Assembly (NCBI GenBank): GCA_038363925.1 | Contig: JAQQWL010000005.1 | Span: 62,001 to 126,000, forward strand | Reading direction: 5' to 3' | DNA: 64,000 bases | Source of the DNA: Apiospora phragmitis | Taxonomy: Eukaryota; Ascomycota; Sordariomycetes; Amphisphaeriales; Apiosporaceae | Shown: one piece after another, positions 11,449-24,732 of the stretch | Layout: each line of letters opens with the position of its first letter | Numbering within the stretch: position 1 is the stretch's first letter | Made by a program: the position numbers and the translations under genes | The notes under the pieces: generated by a model | Seen by the model: only the letters and a program-made list of their open reading frames with translations | The model's database searches: none | What the model was told of the DNA's origin: nothing

Positions 11449-11854
11449 GATTTTGAGATTACTTCAAATAGTAATAAAAAAAGGTTGTGCTGGACACAGA
11501 AATGGTCCATCATGGGAGAAAAGGAAGTTCGATTCGGGGAGGAACAGGAGGTATATCATGAGATTCATTGTTCTTCTGATCTCAAGTGTTGCATCTTCGG
11601 TGGTTTGCTCAATAGCTACGACCAACAGGCACATTGCGGAAAACAAAGAGATGATGTGTGTACATCAAACCAACATCCATGGATCTGCTATGATGATGTT
11701 GCTGCTTTGCGATGCGAAATGGAGGGGTGGCTGCTCAGCAATTTACTACCGTGACGCAAGCTGCCGGACGAACGATACAAACACGCTTAAAGCAGACGGC
11801 AATCACGGGGAATCAACTTGAGCATTGTCGTGACCCAAATCCATTTTTAAGAAC
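11449..11854. other. Intergenic
   Basis: Lies between the 5' end of the zinc-finger gene and the 3' end of the MetAP2 gene. Carries the zinc-finger promoter. No other feature seen. Confidence 0.4.
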
Positions 11855-13344
<1,490 letters not shown>

Positions 13345-14424
13345 TTTGGGGGATTTGTGCGAAAGGACTGGGAAGATCCGTCTCGAGTTTTGGGTGCTTG
13401 CGTCCTTGTACCCGCCAACTTTTGTAAAGTTAGTGCCCGCCTGTTGCGATAAGATAACGAACCGGATCAGAAGATCGACCACACGCATTTAGTGGATGTT
13501 CCCACGGCGCAATCATCATGCATTTGCCTACTACCTGCAAAATGGTCACCAAAAGGAATAGTAGGACCATTTCTTTAACAGGAGCCAGCACAAGTGACGG
13601 GCAAGCTATATTTCGACTAAACTGCCGCAGACGCTGGAGTATGTAGTTGGTTTCCCTGAGAAGAAACATGAAAGCAAAGAAGACGCTGTCCCTCGCAATT
13701 CCCTAGAAATATAACGCAAAGAAAAACGCTGTCCCTATCAGAGTCCACCTTGAAGATCGTACGTTGTTTTCCTCTTCATTTCCCTGATTTAGTCATTCAA
13801 GTCGACTGTGAATTGACCCTGCACCCGCTTTGGCATGCCAACGTGCTCTTTGGCCTTGGTATCGATTCTATTCTGAGGAGCGCGAGGGCAACAACAAGCG
13901 GACGGAACCTCGACCCTTCCAGCATTTCACCACCGATCTTCCTTCTTTAGCTTGTGAGAATCGAACTGTCATTTTATATGTTCCAGGGAAAATGGATTCT
14001 ACTGGCGTAGATAGCGTATATGTACGTTGTGTCACATGCTCACTGCCGACGATCGACGGCCACCGCCGCGGGGGGGACACACCCGATGGAGACCCTCATC
14101 CCCGCAAAAACAACCATGAGAGCCGGGATGGAAACGTTGCAATGCCGAGTCCCTTCACAACAAGGAAATTCCCCAACTAGTGCAGACAAGCGTGCATTAC
14201 GACCTCTTTGGTATATACCGCCGACGGTGCATTGTTTCTTGCATTGCCACCAATCATATACCCCTGGGAATGACGCCCTGCAAACCCGCTTCGGAAAGCG
14301 TTCGCGGTACAAAATGACCGCGATGATCCTGATCTGCGCCGCTGGGTTTCGCACCTTTTACCCACCCCATTGGAAGGACCGACTCTCCAGGCACTCGACT
14401 GTATATTGGTAGTAAACGATTACG
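13345..14424. other. Intergenic, divergent promoters
   Basis: About 1.1 kb between the divergent MetAP2 and GH18-like genes, holding both promoters. The ATG at 14425 follows a TATA-like stretch near 14400. No gene or repeat seen. Confidence 0.4.
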
Positions 14425-15328
14425 ATGCGTTTAATTGGTAGCAACATGCACACGGCATTGGCCTGCATCCTCCTCCTAGGGAGCGCAGTGACTGCCGCCC
14501 CTAAGAGCATGTTCCTGTTCAAGGACGTGCTGCAATCTAACACGACGGCCCTCACGACCGCAGGCTTCAACACGCTGCTCATCTTCCGCATCGGCCTGAC
14601 CGACGCGGGGGACCTGGTCTACTACTCGACCGGCGGCGCGGGCGAGGCCGTCGACGCCCCCGTCGTGAGCGACGGCGCCTACACCGGGGGAACGACGCTG
14701 TCGGACAAGATCCGCTCCTTCAAGAGCTCCCCAGGCACTCTAGTGGACCGCGTCGAGGTGTCGCTGGTGTCGCAGGACACCACGTTCCAGATCATCCGCG
14801 ACCTCGTCGCATCCGAAGGCACCGGGCCCGATTCCACGCTGTACCGCAACTTCGAAGCGCTGCGGGCCGCGTGGGAACCTCGACGCCCTCAACAACGACG
14901 ACGAGGGCGTCTACGACCTGACCAGCACCGTCGCCTTCGCGCAGATGCTCGGCGGGATGGGCCTGCAGTACACCATCGCGCCCTACACCAACCGCGCCTT
15001 CTGGGCCGACGCCGTGAGCCGCATCAACAACAACACCCAACAACTGCTGGACCACGTCTACCTGCAGGTCTACGACGGCGGCGCGGGCAACGATCCGGCC
15101 GCCTGGCAGAGCGCCCTCGGCGGCATGAAGATCGCGCCCGTCGAGTGGGTCGTCAACGACGCCAAGCCCGGCGAAGGCACCAGTCCCGCGGCGGCCCGGG
15201 ACGAGTTCGTGCGGTGGTTCGCCGAGGGCGCCGTTGAGGGCGCGGGGTACTGGAACGACTACGACGTCGAGAAGATGGGGTCATCGTACACCGAGTATGG
15301 GGCCGTGCTGACCGAAGTTTTCGGTTGA
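14425..15328 (+). CDS. Secreted GH18-like protein, one apparent base insertion
   Basis: Single-exon gene for a secreted protein of about 300 residues. Residues 1-25 form a signal peptide (ALACILLLGSAVTAAP). The body has the feel of a GH18-type TIM barrel: a beta strand FNTLLIFRIGL, a beta-4-like NLDALNNDDEGVYD where chitinases carry DxxDxDxE, then LQYTIAPYTN, HVYLQVYDGG, and a late YWNDYD. The acid triplet in NDDE could be catalytic, but the match is weak and this may be a non-enzymatic relative. The frame breaks at GGG 14873-14875 (one base too many); removing it gives 903 nt without stops. Downstream residues 150-300 fit the upstream half in composition and length, so both belong together. 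Confidence 0.65.
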
Positions 15329-15868
15329 TCTAGATACCTTTGTAAGATGAGATCCAGATCCGGCCCAGGCGGACAGACCCATCAACAGTGGGTGGGGAGG
15401 GCGGCTTTTGCTGAACACCACCGTCCACACCTTACTATATCCACCCCGGTGGGCCACAAATCCTCACTTAATTTGAACGTCACTCGAACTGTGAGGACCT
15501 AGCACGTTGTAGATATGCCGCGCAAAGCGTTTCTTACTTTTGACGCCGTCCACAATCCTCTTCATCTATTCAAGTGGCTACCACCCTAATCTGCTCCCCT
15601 CGAGCCACTCACATATTTAAGAATATCTTATGTAGCTCATGAAACATCAGCAATCCCAGAGTCTCCAGTCATTAAAAGTAATAGAGCCTCTACAGTCCCC
15701 GTCATGTACCCGTCGTGGCCCAACTATAGGACGACTTGCTTCACGGCTGGGAGCTGCTACCATAGACAGTATTCCAGTACTATAATTATATAGATAACGA
15801 ATCGCAACCGGCCATCGAATCCTGAATAACCGCCCTGGATTCCCCGCCCAAGGTTTTATGAACTTTTG
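15329..15868. other. Intergenic
   Basis: About 540 bp between convergent genes. A/T-rich, no coding frame, no RNA gene recognised. Confidence 0.4.
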
Positions 15869-17868
15869 CTAGACTATTACGAGACCCTGGGCAACGAGTT
15901 TGTAATCCCTCAGATCCTCTGGACCCCCGGTACCCGCGCCTTCCATCCTCTCGTAGGTGCGCGGGCCTTTAGGCGCTTTGCTCATGTACAAGGCAGGGAA
16001 AATGCACAACTGAACCACGGGTTCTTCCGTACTGCTGTGCACCGCGGCCTGCCCGGCAACTCTCATCGTCCGCGCGTCCAGGCTGCATCCGGGTTGGGCA
16101 AATTGCCATCTGCACCACCTGTCGGTCAGGTAAAGCTTCGCTGCCAACTGCAGGGCACGCTGCACGGCATCTTCCAACAGACCCACCGCATCCGATGACA
16201 CGACGTCTGCTTCGCTGCTGCCGTCGACGCTTTTTGATGGCGGCGGGTCTTCGCGAAACAGCGGCTCGAGTACGTGGTAAATGTACTCGGACAGGGTCCG
16301 AGAACGGCCCGCGACGAGGTGCGCGTCGAAATGGGACTGCGATGTTAGGGACTTATAAGCGAGGAGCTCGATCTGGTGTAGAGCCCCTGGCCCATCTGTA
16401 TCACGGTTAATAATCATCATTAACAACCGCATGCACACATATTTTACATCAGGGCTCCGGCCCAACTCACCTCTTGCCAGAAGCTGCTTTTTGTAATAGT
16501 CGAGTATCGGCGACTCGGCGTTTACGATTTCTTCGAGGGGCTGCTGCCACACGAGAGCAGACAGCGCCGCGGCCACGAGCGATCGGAGGACGTCGACCAT
16601 CTTTACACGGGAGGCGTCCCCGCAAAGATGCCATGAAAGAGCTGAAAGAAGCCGAGCTGGACAGCGTGTAGGCCCACTGCGAAAGCATCAGGTCAGCAGT
16701 CCGAGGTTCCTCCTCCCCTTTCGGCCGATCCAGCAACCACCCGTCCCAGTGGAGCGAGGCGCACGCGTCCGCAATGGAGCTCTCGATAACGCCGAGTTCG
16801 ACCGCGACTTCGTGGTCGCTGGGGCCGAGGCGGCCGGTCCTCCAGAGGGCCGCGTTCTCCCTGGCCTCCTGGAACGCCAGCAGCTGCTTCTTGAGAACGA
16901 CGTTCTCATGCTGAAGCGAGACCAGCATGCCGGTTTTGTCCTCCGCCCCTGACGCGGCGCGGGCGCAGTGAAGTAGCTCGTCCCTCTCCTGCCGGGCCTC
17001 GTGGAGACGTCCGGCCAGCGTGACGGCCTCGCTCCGCATCTGCTTGATCCTGTGCTCTCCATGATGGATGAAATCATTTTCGAGTCTTGGGTGTGATGTG
17101 TCATCTGCTACGCCATGGCGTATGGGAGTCGTCTGAGTACCTCGAGAGACGATGCTTTTCTCAACAAGCCGATATGGTACAATTTCAGGTTGGGCACCTC
17201 TTTCGATCGTGTATCAGGGCTCTCCACAGGCGGCGGTTAGACTGGGTCTGAGAACCCGATACGCCGCTTCTACGAGTTCGTAAACTCAAATGCTGCTCCA
17301 GGGTGCTTCGAAGAAAAGCGCTACTCACCTTCGACCTGGCGAATCGCTCACTGGGTTCCACTGTCTTACTCCTCACGTTGGCATCCGAGCAGTCGTCAGG
17401 ATCTGTTATCGAGCTTAGATCGCTGAGACTGCTGTCTTCCGAGGCTTGCCGTGGTGCAGACAGGGTCTGGGACCGGGTTCGAAGCCCCGGCGTGATCCCC
17501 TGTAGTTGGTACTCGGCGTCTGGCCTGGTAGGCGGCGGTGGTGGAAGGCTTTCTTTGAACCTTCTAACGGCCTCGCGCTCAATGTCAGACAGCCCGATCG
17601 CAGGTGAGCCTTGTCGATGCTTGAATTCGTCGAATTTCTTGCAATGGCCCCAGGTTCCAAATAGGCTCTTCAATTTCCCGTCGACCTGTCCCAATCGCAC
17701 TTCTTTGTTTGCATACGTTCGGAGATGGTCGACCACGGTTGAGTCAAAGTCTACGCCGTGCTGAATACAATAGTCTAGCCAAGCAAGAAGCGGAACTTCG
17801 TCTTTGAAAATGTCCCATATGGTTCTGTTGGGGGCTTTGCGGCCCTTCTTGGTAGCTTTTCGGGCCAT
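15869..17868 (-). CDS. Uncharacterised coiled-coil protein, one apparent base insertion
   Basis: Three exons: 17329-17868, 16471-17132 and 15869-16395, with introns of 196 and 75 bp. Exon 1 starts MARKATKKGRK and holds a small domain with IWDIFKDEVPLLAWLDYC and LFGTWGHCKKFDEFKHRQG, then a Ser/Pro-rich acidic linker. Exon 2 starts with a coiled coil (MRSEAVTLAGRLHEARQERD onward) of leucine-zipper type, then DLMLSQWAYTLSSSASF. Exon 3 is helical and ends YKLVAQGLVIV. The basic region before the coiled coil is weak, so a bZIP call is not safe. The frame is lost at CCCC 16618-16621; removing one base gives 1728 nt, 575 residues, and links LSQWAY to LRSLVAAALSALVWQQPLEE. I recognise the fungal family by pattern but know no function. 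Confidence 0.65.
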
Positions 17869-18274
17869 TGTGGGATATGTTTGCCTTGGGCGATTGACCT
17901 CTTATGACGATTGTTGATAGGGATGGATGAAAGAGCATGCATCCTGTCGGTGCGACCGAGGATACTTAGTCCAGATAGTCACCATAGCCCACTTTTCCAG
18001 GTTGCAGCAGGCCAGATTCCAGGCCTGTATGCAGGTGTGTTGCATCGTAGAGGGTTACGCGCCAATGCGAGTATTGTGGTTGGCTTTTTCCAGTTTCAGG
18101 AGGGGTCGATAAATGGTACAGCTGAAGTGGCTGTGACGACTTGGCGGAAATACCATCCCCTGCCTTTCGCCGAGGATCTGGACGGCTACATAAGGGGGAG
18201 AAGAGAAGAGAAACAGAACATGTTGCACAATATCTACGATTAGCCTCCATCCAATTCATGCGCGACAGCCAGCA
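17869..18274. other. Intergenic, divergent promoters
   Basis: About 400 bp shared promoter region between the coiled-coil gene and the Hsp70-like gene. Nothing else seen. Confidence 0.4.
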
Positions 18275-21007
18275 ATGGCCGATTCAAGGGAGTCTACGGC
18301 GACTCTAGGCCGCACGCCAGGTGCCGGGGAATCGAGGTACTCCACCCCGTTACCAAACCCTCGGGTCGACGACGAAGAGGAGCTCGGCAAAAGACTGATC
18401 ATCGCCATCGACTTTGGCACCACTTACTCGTGCGTTTCGTACGCGGCGATCCAGAAGGGGGAGCGGCCGGAGTATCTCATGCGCGATAGGATAGAGTCTA
18501 TTGAGAACTATCCCAATGACCAAGATCCCGATGCGGCCAGTCCGATGAAGAAGCAGGTCCCCACCGAGCTGATGTACCCCAAGACGGCCGACTTTCGAGC
18601 CAAAGAGGGGCTGCCCGACTTGAACGACGGGGACGAGCCGCAGGAGGATGAGGTCCCTGGCCTTGACGATGCGGATGGAGACATCGACATGGCCGAGGCG
18701 GACAAAACAGTCCAGCAGTATATGGAAGAGCTTTTGCTTGACAGCTCAGCCACGCTAAGCTGGGGCTACAGCGTGCACGAGTCGCAGAGCCTGCCTAAGT
18801 TGCACAGCGACCCGAGCAACAAGCCCCTGGCCCGGTTCAAGCTCCTGCTCGACACCAGCCCCATGACCGAGGAGGTCCGGCACAACCTGAAAGAGACCGT
18901 CGAGTCCCTGCAGAAGCGGAAGATCATCAAGAAACCCCTCCAGCTCATTGCCGACTTCCTCACATGCCTCCTACGTCACACCAAGGAGGAGCTCGCCGAC
19001 CAGGGGTACGACGACAGCTGGCCGTTGGAGATCGTCCTGTGCGTCCCGGCCATCTGGACGCAGAAGGCCTGCCGGGACATGCAATCTGCCCTGGCAGTGG
19101 CCATGGAGAAGACTAGCTTCAAGGGAGTCGACATTCAGAACAACAGCATCGAGAACCTCTTCATCGTGTCAGAACCCGAGGCAGCGGCTGCCTATGTTTT
19201 GGCCTGGAGCCCGGATGTTCAGGTATTACCACCGCCAAGCGTTCTGTCTTCACACTCTGTAGTGTCATGCTGACCGTCAGCCACAAGCCTGGTGACACTT
19301 TCGTCCTGCTAGATGCTGGTAAAAGCCTCCGTAACCCAGATTTTCACGTCCTGTGCCATTCTTGCTAACAAGACCCCAGGTGGTGGCACTGTTGATGCCA
19401 ATACCTACACCATCAGCAATACAACCCCCCTGAGGCTGACACACAAGGTGGTAGAGCCGGGAGGTAAGTGCGAAAGCAACCCAGCCCAGCCAGCCACTTG
19501 CTCACAGCACCAGGCGGTCTTTTCGGTTCCAGCTACCTCGATGAAGGCTTCCGAAAACTGCTCAAGGAGCGCCTCCAAGACGAGTTGTACCTCGAGAGAG
19601 GCGCCGACACCATTGATTCGATTGTCGAAAAGATCATGATGGAAACTTTTGAGTACAAGGTTAAGAGGTCCTTTGATTACTACCGAGTCAAAGGTCTGAA
19701 GCGGATCCCCGTGCAGGGCTTGCTCGACAACGACGAGAAGCTGTTCCGCGATGGGTGTCTCCACGTGCCGATGTAGGTCCTTCTCCTGTCTGGGGAGGCA
19801 AAGTGTACAAGATGTGGCTGAAAATTTTGACACGCCTAGGCAAAACATCAAAGCCTTGTTCGACCCGTTACTCCAAGGAATCGTTTCGGTCATGGACAAT
19901 CAAATCCTCAAGGCTACCTCTAAGGGTAGCCGTGTGGAGGTAAGACAGCTACCAGGTGTGACTCTGTGACTCATATTTTTTAACGCCTTTGGCAGAAAGT
20001 TGTTCTCATAGGCGGGTTTGCCTCTTCAGAAAAGACGTTGGTGAAATATATCGAAAATCATCTGGATAAATTCAACGCGGAGAATTATTGCCGCATCAAG
20101 TTGGTAAAACCCAGACACGCGTAAGTCAAATTCCCCCAATCGTTTCTCAGGCCTCAAACGATGCTGAAAAGTGCCGTAGAACCACGGCAGTGGCTTCGGG
20201 AGCCGTCCTACGTGCTTTCAACAAGGAATCGGGACCGAAGAGACTGGCGAGATCGAGCTACGGAATCTTGCGTACCGAACCGTTCGGGGAATGCGAGGAG
20301 CATGACGGCCTGCATCCTTACTACAACCCTTACGACGGCCAACCATACATCAAGGACACGGTGGACTGGATTCTCAAACTGGTAAGGGCAAACTCGCCGT
20401 TTCATGATTATTCGCTTGTTGTGAAGTTGCTGACCAAAACATGGGAAGGGATCGGAGGTGCCCCCTGTTTGGAAAAAGTCCTTCGACTGCGAACATCTGA
20501 TCCCCTGCTGGCCAGTGCAGCCACTGATCTGTACCGAGCTCCTGTACGTTTCCGATCATACGACGCAATCTCACTACAGACTAAAGGATGTCCGGAATAC
20601 CGGTACGTTATACCCCCATCTTTCCTACTTTCCTGTCGTGCCATCATGCTCTGGTCTGAGCGCTGCTGTGTGACTTACGGTTTTCCAGGCGCCGAGAAGG
20701 TCGGAGAGATCGTGGCGGACTTCACGTTCCTCCGCGAGCAGGGCGGGCTCTTGCCGACAGAACCAGGCACGAACTCGAAAGGCAAGCCGGTTGGCAAAAG
20801 ACACTACAAAGTCGAATATAAGATCGAGATTGAAGTGGTGGACCGCGATCTGAAGTGTGAGAGTTCTCGTTCCTAGGGCCTGATGGAAATCATTCATTCG
20901 TTGTTGTGCTAACTGTGAAATAACCAGGCTATGCTATATACAAGGGCGACGTGGTGAAGAAATGCCGCATCAACATCGCCTCCGCATTTCGCCCGGGTGT
21001 AAAATGA
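18275..21007 (+). CDS. Fungal Hsp70-like ATPase (divergent, HSPA12-type)
   Basis: Ten exons: 18275-19222, 19288-19318, 19380-19463, 19514-19754, 19804-19939, 19996-20103, 20151-20381, 20449-20602, 20689-20856, 20928-21007. They sum to 2181 nt, 726 residues, in frame with no repair. The actin-like ATPase fold shows phosphate-1 LIIAIDFGTTYSCVSYA (residues about 40-56), EPEAAAAYV, phosphate-2 LLDAGGGTVDANTY, and the adenosine loop VVLIGGFASSEKTLV. An acidic insert (about residues 125-155, with DDADGDIDMAEAD) sits inside the nucleotide domain. The substrate-binding half is not that of canonical Hsp70. Such proteins are multiplied in Pezizomycotina and often lie near HET and NLR genes; a role in allorecognition is only inferred. 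The splice at 19755-19803 has an alternative donor at 19773; the longer intron was chosen because the shorter would be 31 bp. Confidence 0.82.
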
Positions 21008-21350
21008 TGGGAGTTTGTACAGGGACGCCGCCCACGTATACGAGGCGAGGTTCAAGACACAGGAGTTATCAGGCTAAACATTTTAGCCTTGTTGCACGAA
21101 GAACTGTCAAATTGAAAAGTTAGGTATAAGGAATGCCTATCGGTTGTCCAAAGAAACCTAGTAGACGTACTGTAGTTTATATTTACCAGACTACGTGCAG
21201 AGGGCTCGGCCTTTTGATACCTGTATACAAGTTATGATATGCCAACCTGGACTCAACTGTATAAACATAGTCTAAATACGTAACAGATATTCTCATCTTC
21301 TCCAACTTTGGACCCTCAAAGTGAATGCACGAATCTCCTGTCCAACCCCA
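21008..21350. other. Intergenic
   Basis: A/T-rich spacer between convergent genes. Nothing seen. Confidence 0.4.
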
Positions 21351-22893
21351 TTAGCATCGAACCTCCGCCACCCGCCGAAACTCCTCGCTCTTCATGAGTC
21401 TCCTCATAACCCCAACCTCCGGCCCCACCGCCACCTCCAACCCATCCTCGTCCCCGGGCCGCCGCGGCAAGATCACCACCGTCCCATCAGCCCCATCGCC
21501 AGGCATCCGGGAAGAACTCGGGCGCGCCCAGCTCACCGCCCCAGTCGTCCGCGTAGACCTGGTCGTCGGCCCAGGACGTGGCCACAATATCCGGGCCCAG
21601 GAACGCGTGGAATGCAAGCTTGTAGTCCGACGGGTCGGGCCGGGACCCGAGCAGCCCCACGGTCTGGGGCACGCGGCGCGCGGCGACTGGTACCGCCCCA
21701 GCGACGTGCGGATGGCCGCGGCGGCGCGTTGGAGACGCCCCCCCCCCCTCCCCGGTGCGGTCGTGGCTAGCAGCTCCGACACGGGGAGACGGTCCGTCAT
21801 GCCGGCCAGGGTCCCGTTGCCCAGGTAGGTCGGCGGCAGCGGTGGACTCGTGCGGCCGCAGATGTTGACGGCATAGGCGAACGCCGACACTTTGCCTTCG
21901 AGGGCGGCCGAAGCGGATGAGGAAGAAGTAGGATTGCGTGCCGCTGTCATTTGGCACCAGAGAAAAGCGCACAGGGCATCGTTGGTGGAGTAGGCCGCCG
22001 CCTCCCGTTTGAGGTCGGCGAGCCGGGCGGCGGAGGACATATTCTGGGAAATCGGCCATGGATCCGGGCGGTGTGCCCTGCATCAGGCTACTGCGATCGA
22101 GGGATCTGGCGTCATAGGATGTGAAAGTATTACTGTCGCTGCTGTTGCTGCCACTGGCCGCCGCCGGTGCCGTGTTCTGTGTCCTCACGCCGAGGATGGT
22201 CTCGATGGCCGTGGCGTCCCCTGCGGAGTGGTGGAGTGCCACCGTGAGCAAGAGGCCGCCTCGGATGAAGTTGGCCTGAGCCACCATGACTGGCTACGGC
22301 GGCTATGGCATGACGCCAACGGGAGACAGCTGGGCCGTGGACAGTTTCTCGAGAGGGAAAGTTCTGCTGTCTCAAGTCATCGTACGACGGCAGATCCTCG
22401 CTCAGATCCTTGTATCTGGTAACCACCATGTGAGTTTGCGTCGTGCCTTGCCATACTCCTGGATGTATAGTACCAACCTCAACAAAACACCGCCACCAGA
22501 GGAGTTACGAATCTGAACCCGGTTTTGGCCAGAATCGCAGATCAGTAAGGAGGCAAATACAGTCTACGGACTTAAAGATGGCCGGGATAGGCTACGTACG
22601 ATGTTCCCAGCGATCCATGGGATAGCATGGATGATATGTGCTAAACCCCGACGTAAGTTCTCATATCTGGTAGGTGATCAATCAGTAGATGGTTTTGGGT
22701 CTGTGGGTAAAGGGGGCTTCAACATTTGCGTCTTATCTGCTTCGGGCGAGAGAGGAAAGCACAAGATCCAGCGAGTGCCGTATATTCTCGGGAGGACCAG
22801 GTCCAATGGAGTCAGTTCCTGGTTGGGCGGCAATATACACAACGAATACTGCGATGCTTTCACAAACTCTTCGGGGTTCATCATGATCATGGT
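21351..22893 (-). pseudogene. BAHD-type O-acyltransferase, decayed
   Basis: Remnant of a PF02458-type acyl-CoA-dependent acyltransferase, the group that includes trichothecene 3-O-acetyltransferase. The N-terminus at about 22890-22690 reads TPLDLVLPRIYGTRWILCFP and ADKTQML. The middle at about 22290-22180 has FIRGGLLLTVALHHSAGDAT, holding the catalytic HHxxGDxx box (second His and Asp present). Then follow NDALCAFLWCQMTAARNPTS and AFAYAVNICGRTSPPLPPTY with YLGN, and finally TSWADDQVYADDWGGELGAP, the DFGWG-type structural motif region. At least four frame changes separate these, some near a nine-base C run (21738-21746). Two TAG codons, at 22294-22296 and 22303-22305, interrupt a Pro-rich stretch; each is one transition from CAG. 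Probably a dead gene. Confidence 0.75.
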
Positions 22894-23730
22894 GTTGCAA
22901 ACGGATACTAGAAGGGTTGGTGTGGTTTGACCTGGGACTGAGTTGAAGCCCGGGACAAAATGGACGGCGCAGGCGGAGGTGGTGGCCCTGTTTATATAAC
23001 CCAGTCAAAACATACGAGTTGGAATCGGCGGTGGCATCCATGGCTTGGCATGCGGCTCAAGTACCCCTGCTGCACAAGACCTCACCTGGAGACTTCAAAA
23101 AGAGGACATCATGAGAATATAGCATTGATTGGAGGCAGATATGCTTGGCGATTGTCCACTTGCATGAGATTCCTCAGGGATCCACCTCTTTCAGACTTGT
23201 CGGACGTGCCTTCCTTCATATTGTCAGAGTGAATGCAGTCTTGCCAGCATCCCACGTAGGTATGAATATGAAATTTTGCTTTCTGATCATTGACTGAAGA
23301 ATTGGACTAGAATGGCATCAATAATTGCTAGCGCGTAACAGGAAATGGGTACTTGTTTACTGATATCAAGACTGAGTGACGCGTTTGATCGAAGGTGCGG
23401 GACCTTGCAGCAGGAACCTTCAAGTTTGCAATCATTGGAAGCATCGGCGCAACCTCCAGACACAAACCTAACCCAATTGTAGCAGTCTGGTTTATTAGAA
23501 ACTCTTTACTGGGTTGTGGTCCGGATGAACAATCGGCGGTGTCTACGAGCAAGAACAGACTCCTTCCGCTTCGTGGTTCCTGCAAAAGCTTGCCTCCGTC
23601 ATCCTGACCAACACCGCCAGCACGAATAAATTGCTCAGCTGGCGTCTCTTTCATACGCGACACCTTCTACCTTTACCCTCGCCGACACACCCTTAGCTCG
23701 CCGACAGACCTTGAGCTCGCCGACCCCTAG
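22894..23730. other. Intergenic, divergent promoters
   Basis: Holds the GT32 promoter. Just before the start, about 23681-23727, the decamer CTCGCCGACA recurs three times with one or two changes. No gene seen. Confidence 0.4.
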
Positions 23731-24732
23731 ATGCAACTCTCCACCCTCAATTCCGCATACTGGCGGCGCGCCATGAGGTACATCTCCACTGCCTTCAAGG
23801 GTCGCAATCGCACATCCCTGAACCTCTTGGCTCTATGGTGCCTGGCGACCTGGGCGTTCCTCTACTGGGCCACCACTTTGTTCTTCACCCGACCTCCCGA
23901 TCCACACCACTGGGCCGAACTGAGAAGATCCCAGATCCCTCGGAGAATTTGGCAGATTCAGCTTCCCATGCCCGAGTCCATACCCGCTTCAGGCATACGT
24001 CGCGAGGCCCACACCCTCTCCTGGCTCCGCCAAAATCCGCATTACACCTACACCCGCCTTGGCACCGACGACGCGCGCGAGTTCATCCAGACGCACTACG
24101 CGGACCGACCCGAATACCTCGAAACCTATGAGGCGCTCCAAAACCCCGCCCTCAAGTCCGACCTGCTGCGCTACCTGCTGCTTGCCGCTGTGGGTGGCGT
24201 GTACAGTGACCTCGATACCAAAGCCCTGAAGCCTATTGACGACTGGGTCCCCGAGCCCTACAAGCCACATGCCAGACTGCTCGTCGGCTTCGAATGGGAT
24301 CAGCGCGACGAGAAGGCCCCAAAGTGGTTCACTTATCCCATCCAGTTCCAGCAGTGGACCATCGCAGCGGCTCCTGGCCACCCCCTTCTTCATGGCATGT
24401 TGGACTACGTCTTCGTTCAGCTGCAGAACCTGACATCAGTGCACAACACGACACTGGACTCGCTTCAGTTCACCGACGAGGAGATCTGGACGGCAACCGG
24501 GCCGCGGGCGTGGACCGAGACGATCTGGCGCTATCTCCGAGACCATGAGGGCTTGGGTAACCTCACGGATCTCTCCCGCCTACAGGAGCCACGGCTGCTC
24601 GGCGATGTTCTGGTTTATCCCATCAACGCCTTTGGATCCGGTCAGATTCACTCGGGCAGCTACCGCTGGCTTACGCCCAAAGACGGGCTGGTGAAACATT
24701 ACTTCGACGGGTCTTGGCGCGTTCAGATGTAA
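23731..24732 (+). CDS. OCH1-like glycosyltransferase, family GT32
   Basis: Intact single-exon gene of 333 residues. A type II membrane protein: a short basic N-tail, then a membrane anchor at about residues 33-52 (LLALWCLATWAFLYWATTLF), then a lumenal domain. IPRRIWQIQLP is the P-K-I-W-Q-type start of OCH1-like enzymes. NPALKSDLLRYLLLAAVGGVYSD-LDT (about 145-170) holds the DxD metal/nucleotide-sugar motif as DLD. A conserved PxxFGSGQIHSGS and a HYFDGSWR end complete the fold. The likely role is addition of a mannose in the Golgi to N-glycans or lipids; OCH1 itself is an initiating alpha-1,6-mannosyltransferase, but fungi have many GT32 paralogs and which one this is cannot be told. Confidence 0.88.
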   Translation: MQLSTLNSAYWRRAMRYISTAFKGRNRTSLNLLALWCLATWAFLYWATTLFFTRPPDPHHWAELRRSQIPRRIWQIQLPMPESIPASGIRREAHTLSWLRQNPHYTYTRLGTDDAREFIQTHYADRPEYLETYEALQNPALKSDLLRYLLLAAVGGVYSDLDTKALKPIDDWVPEPYKPHARLLVGFEWDQRDEKAPKWFTYPIQFQQWTIAAAPGHPLLHGMLDYVFVQLQNLTSVHNTTLDSLQFTDEEIWTATGPRAWTETIWRYLRDHEGLGNLTDLSRLQEPRLLGDVLVYPINAFGSGQIHSGSYRWLTPKDGLVKHYFDGSWRVQM

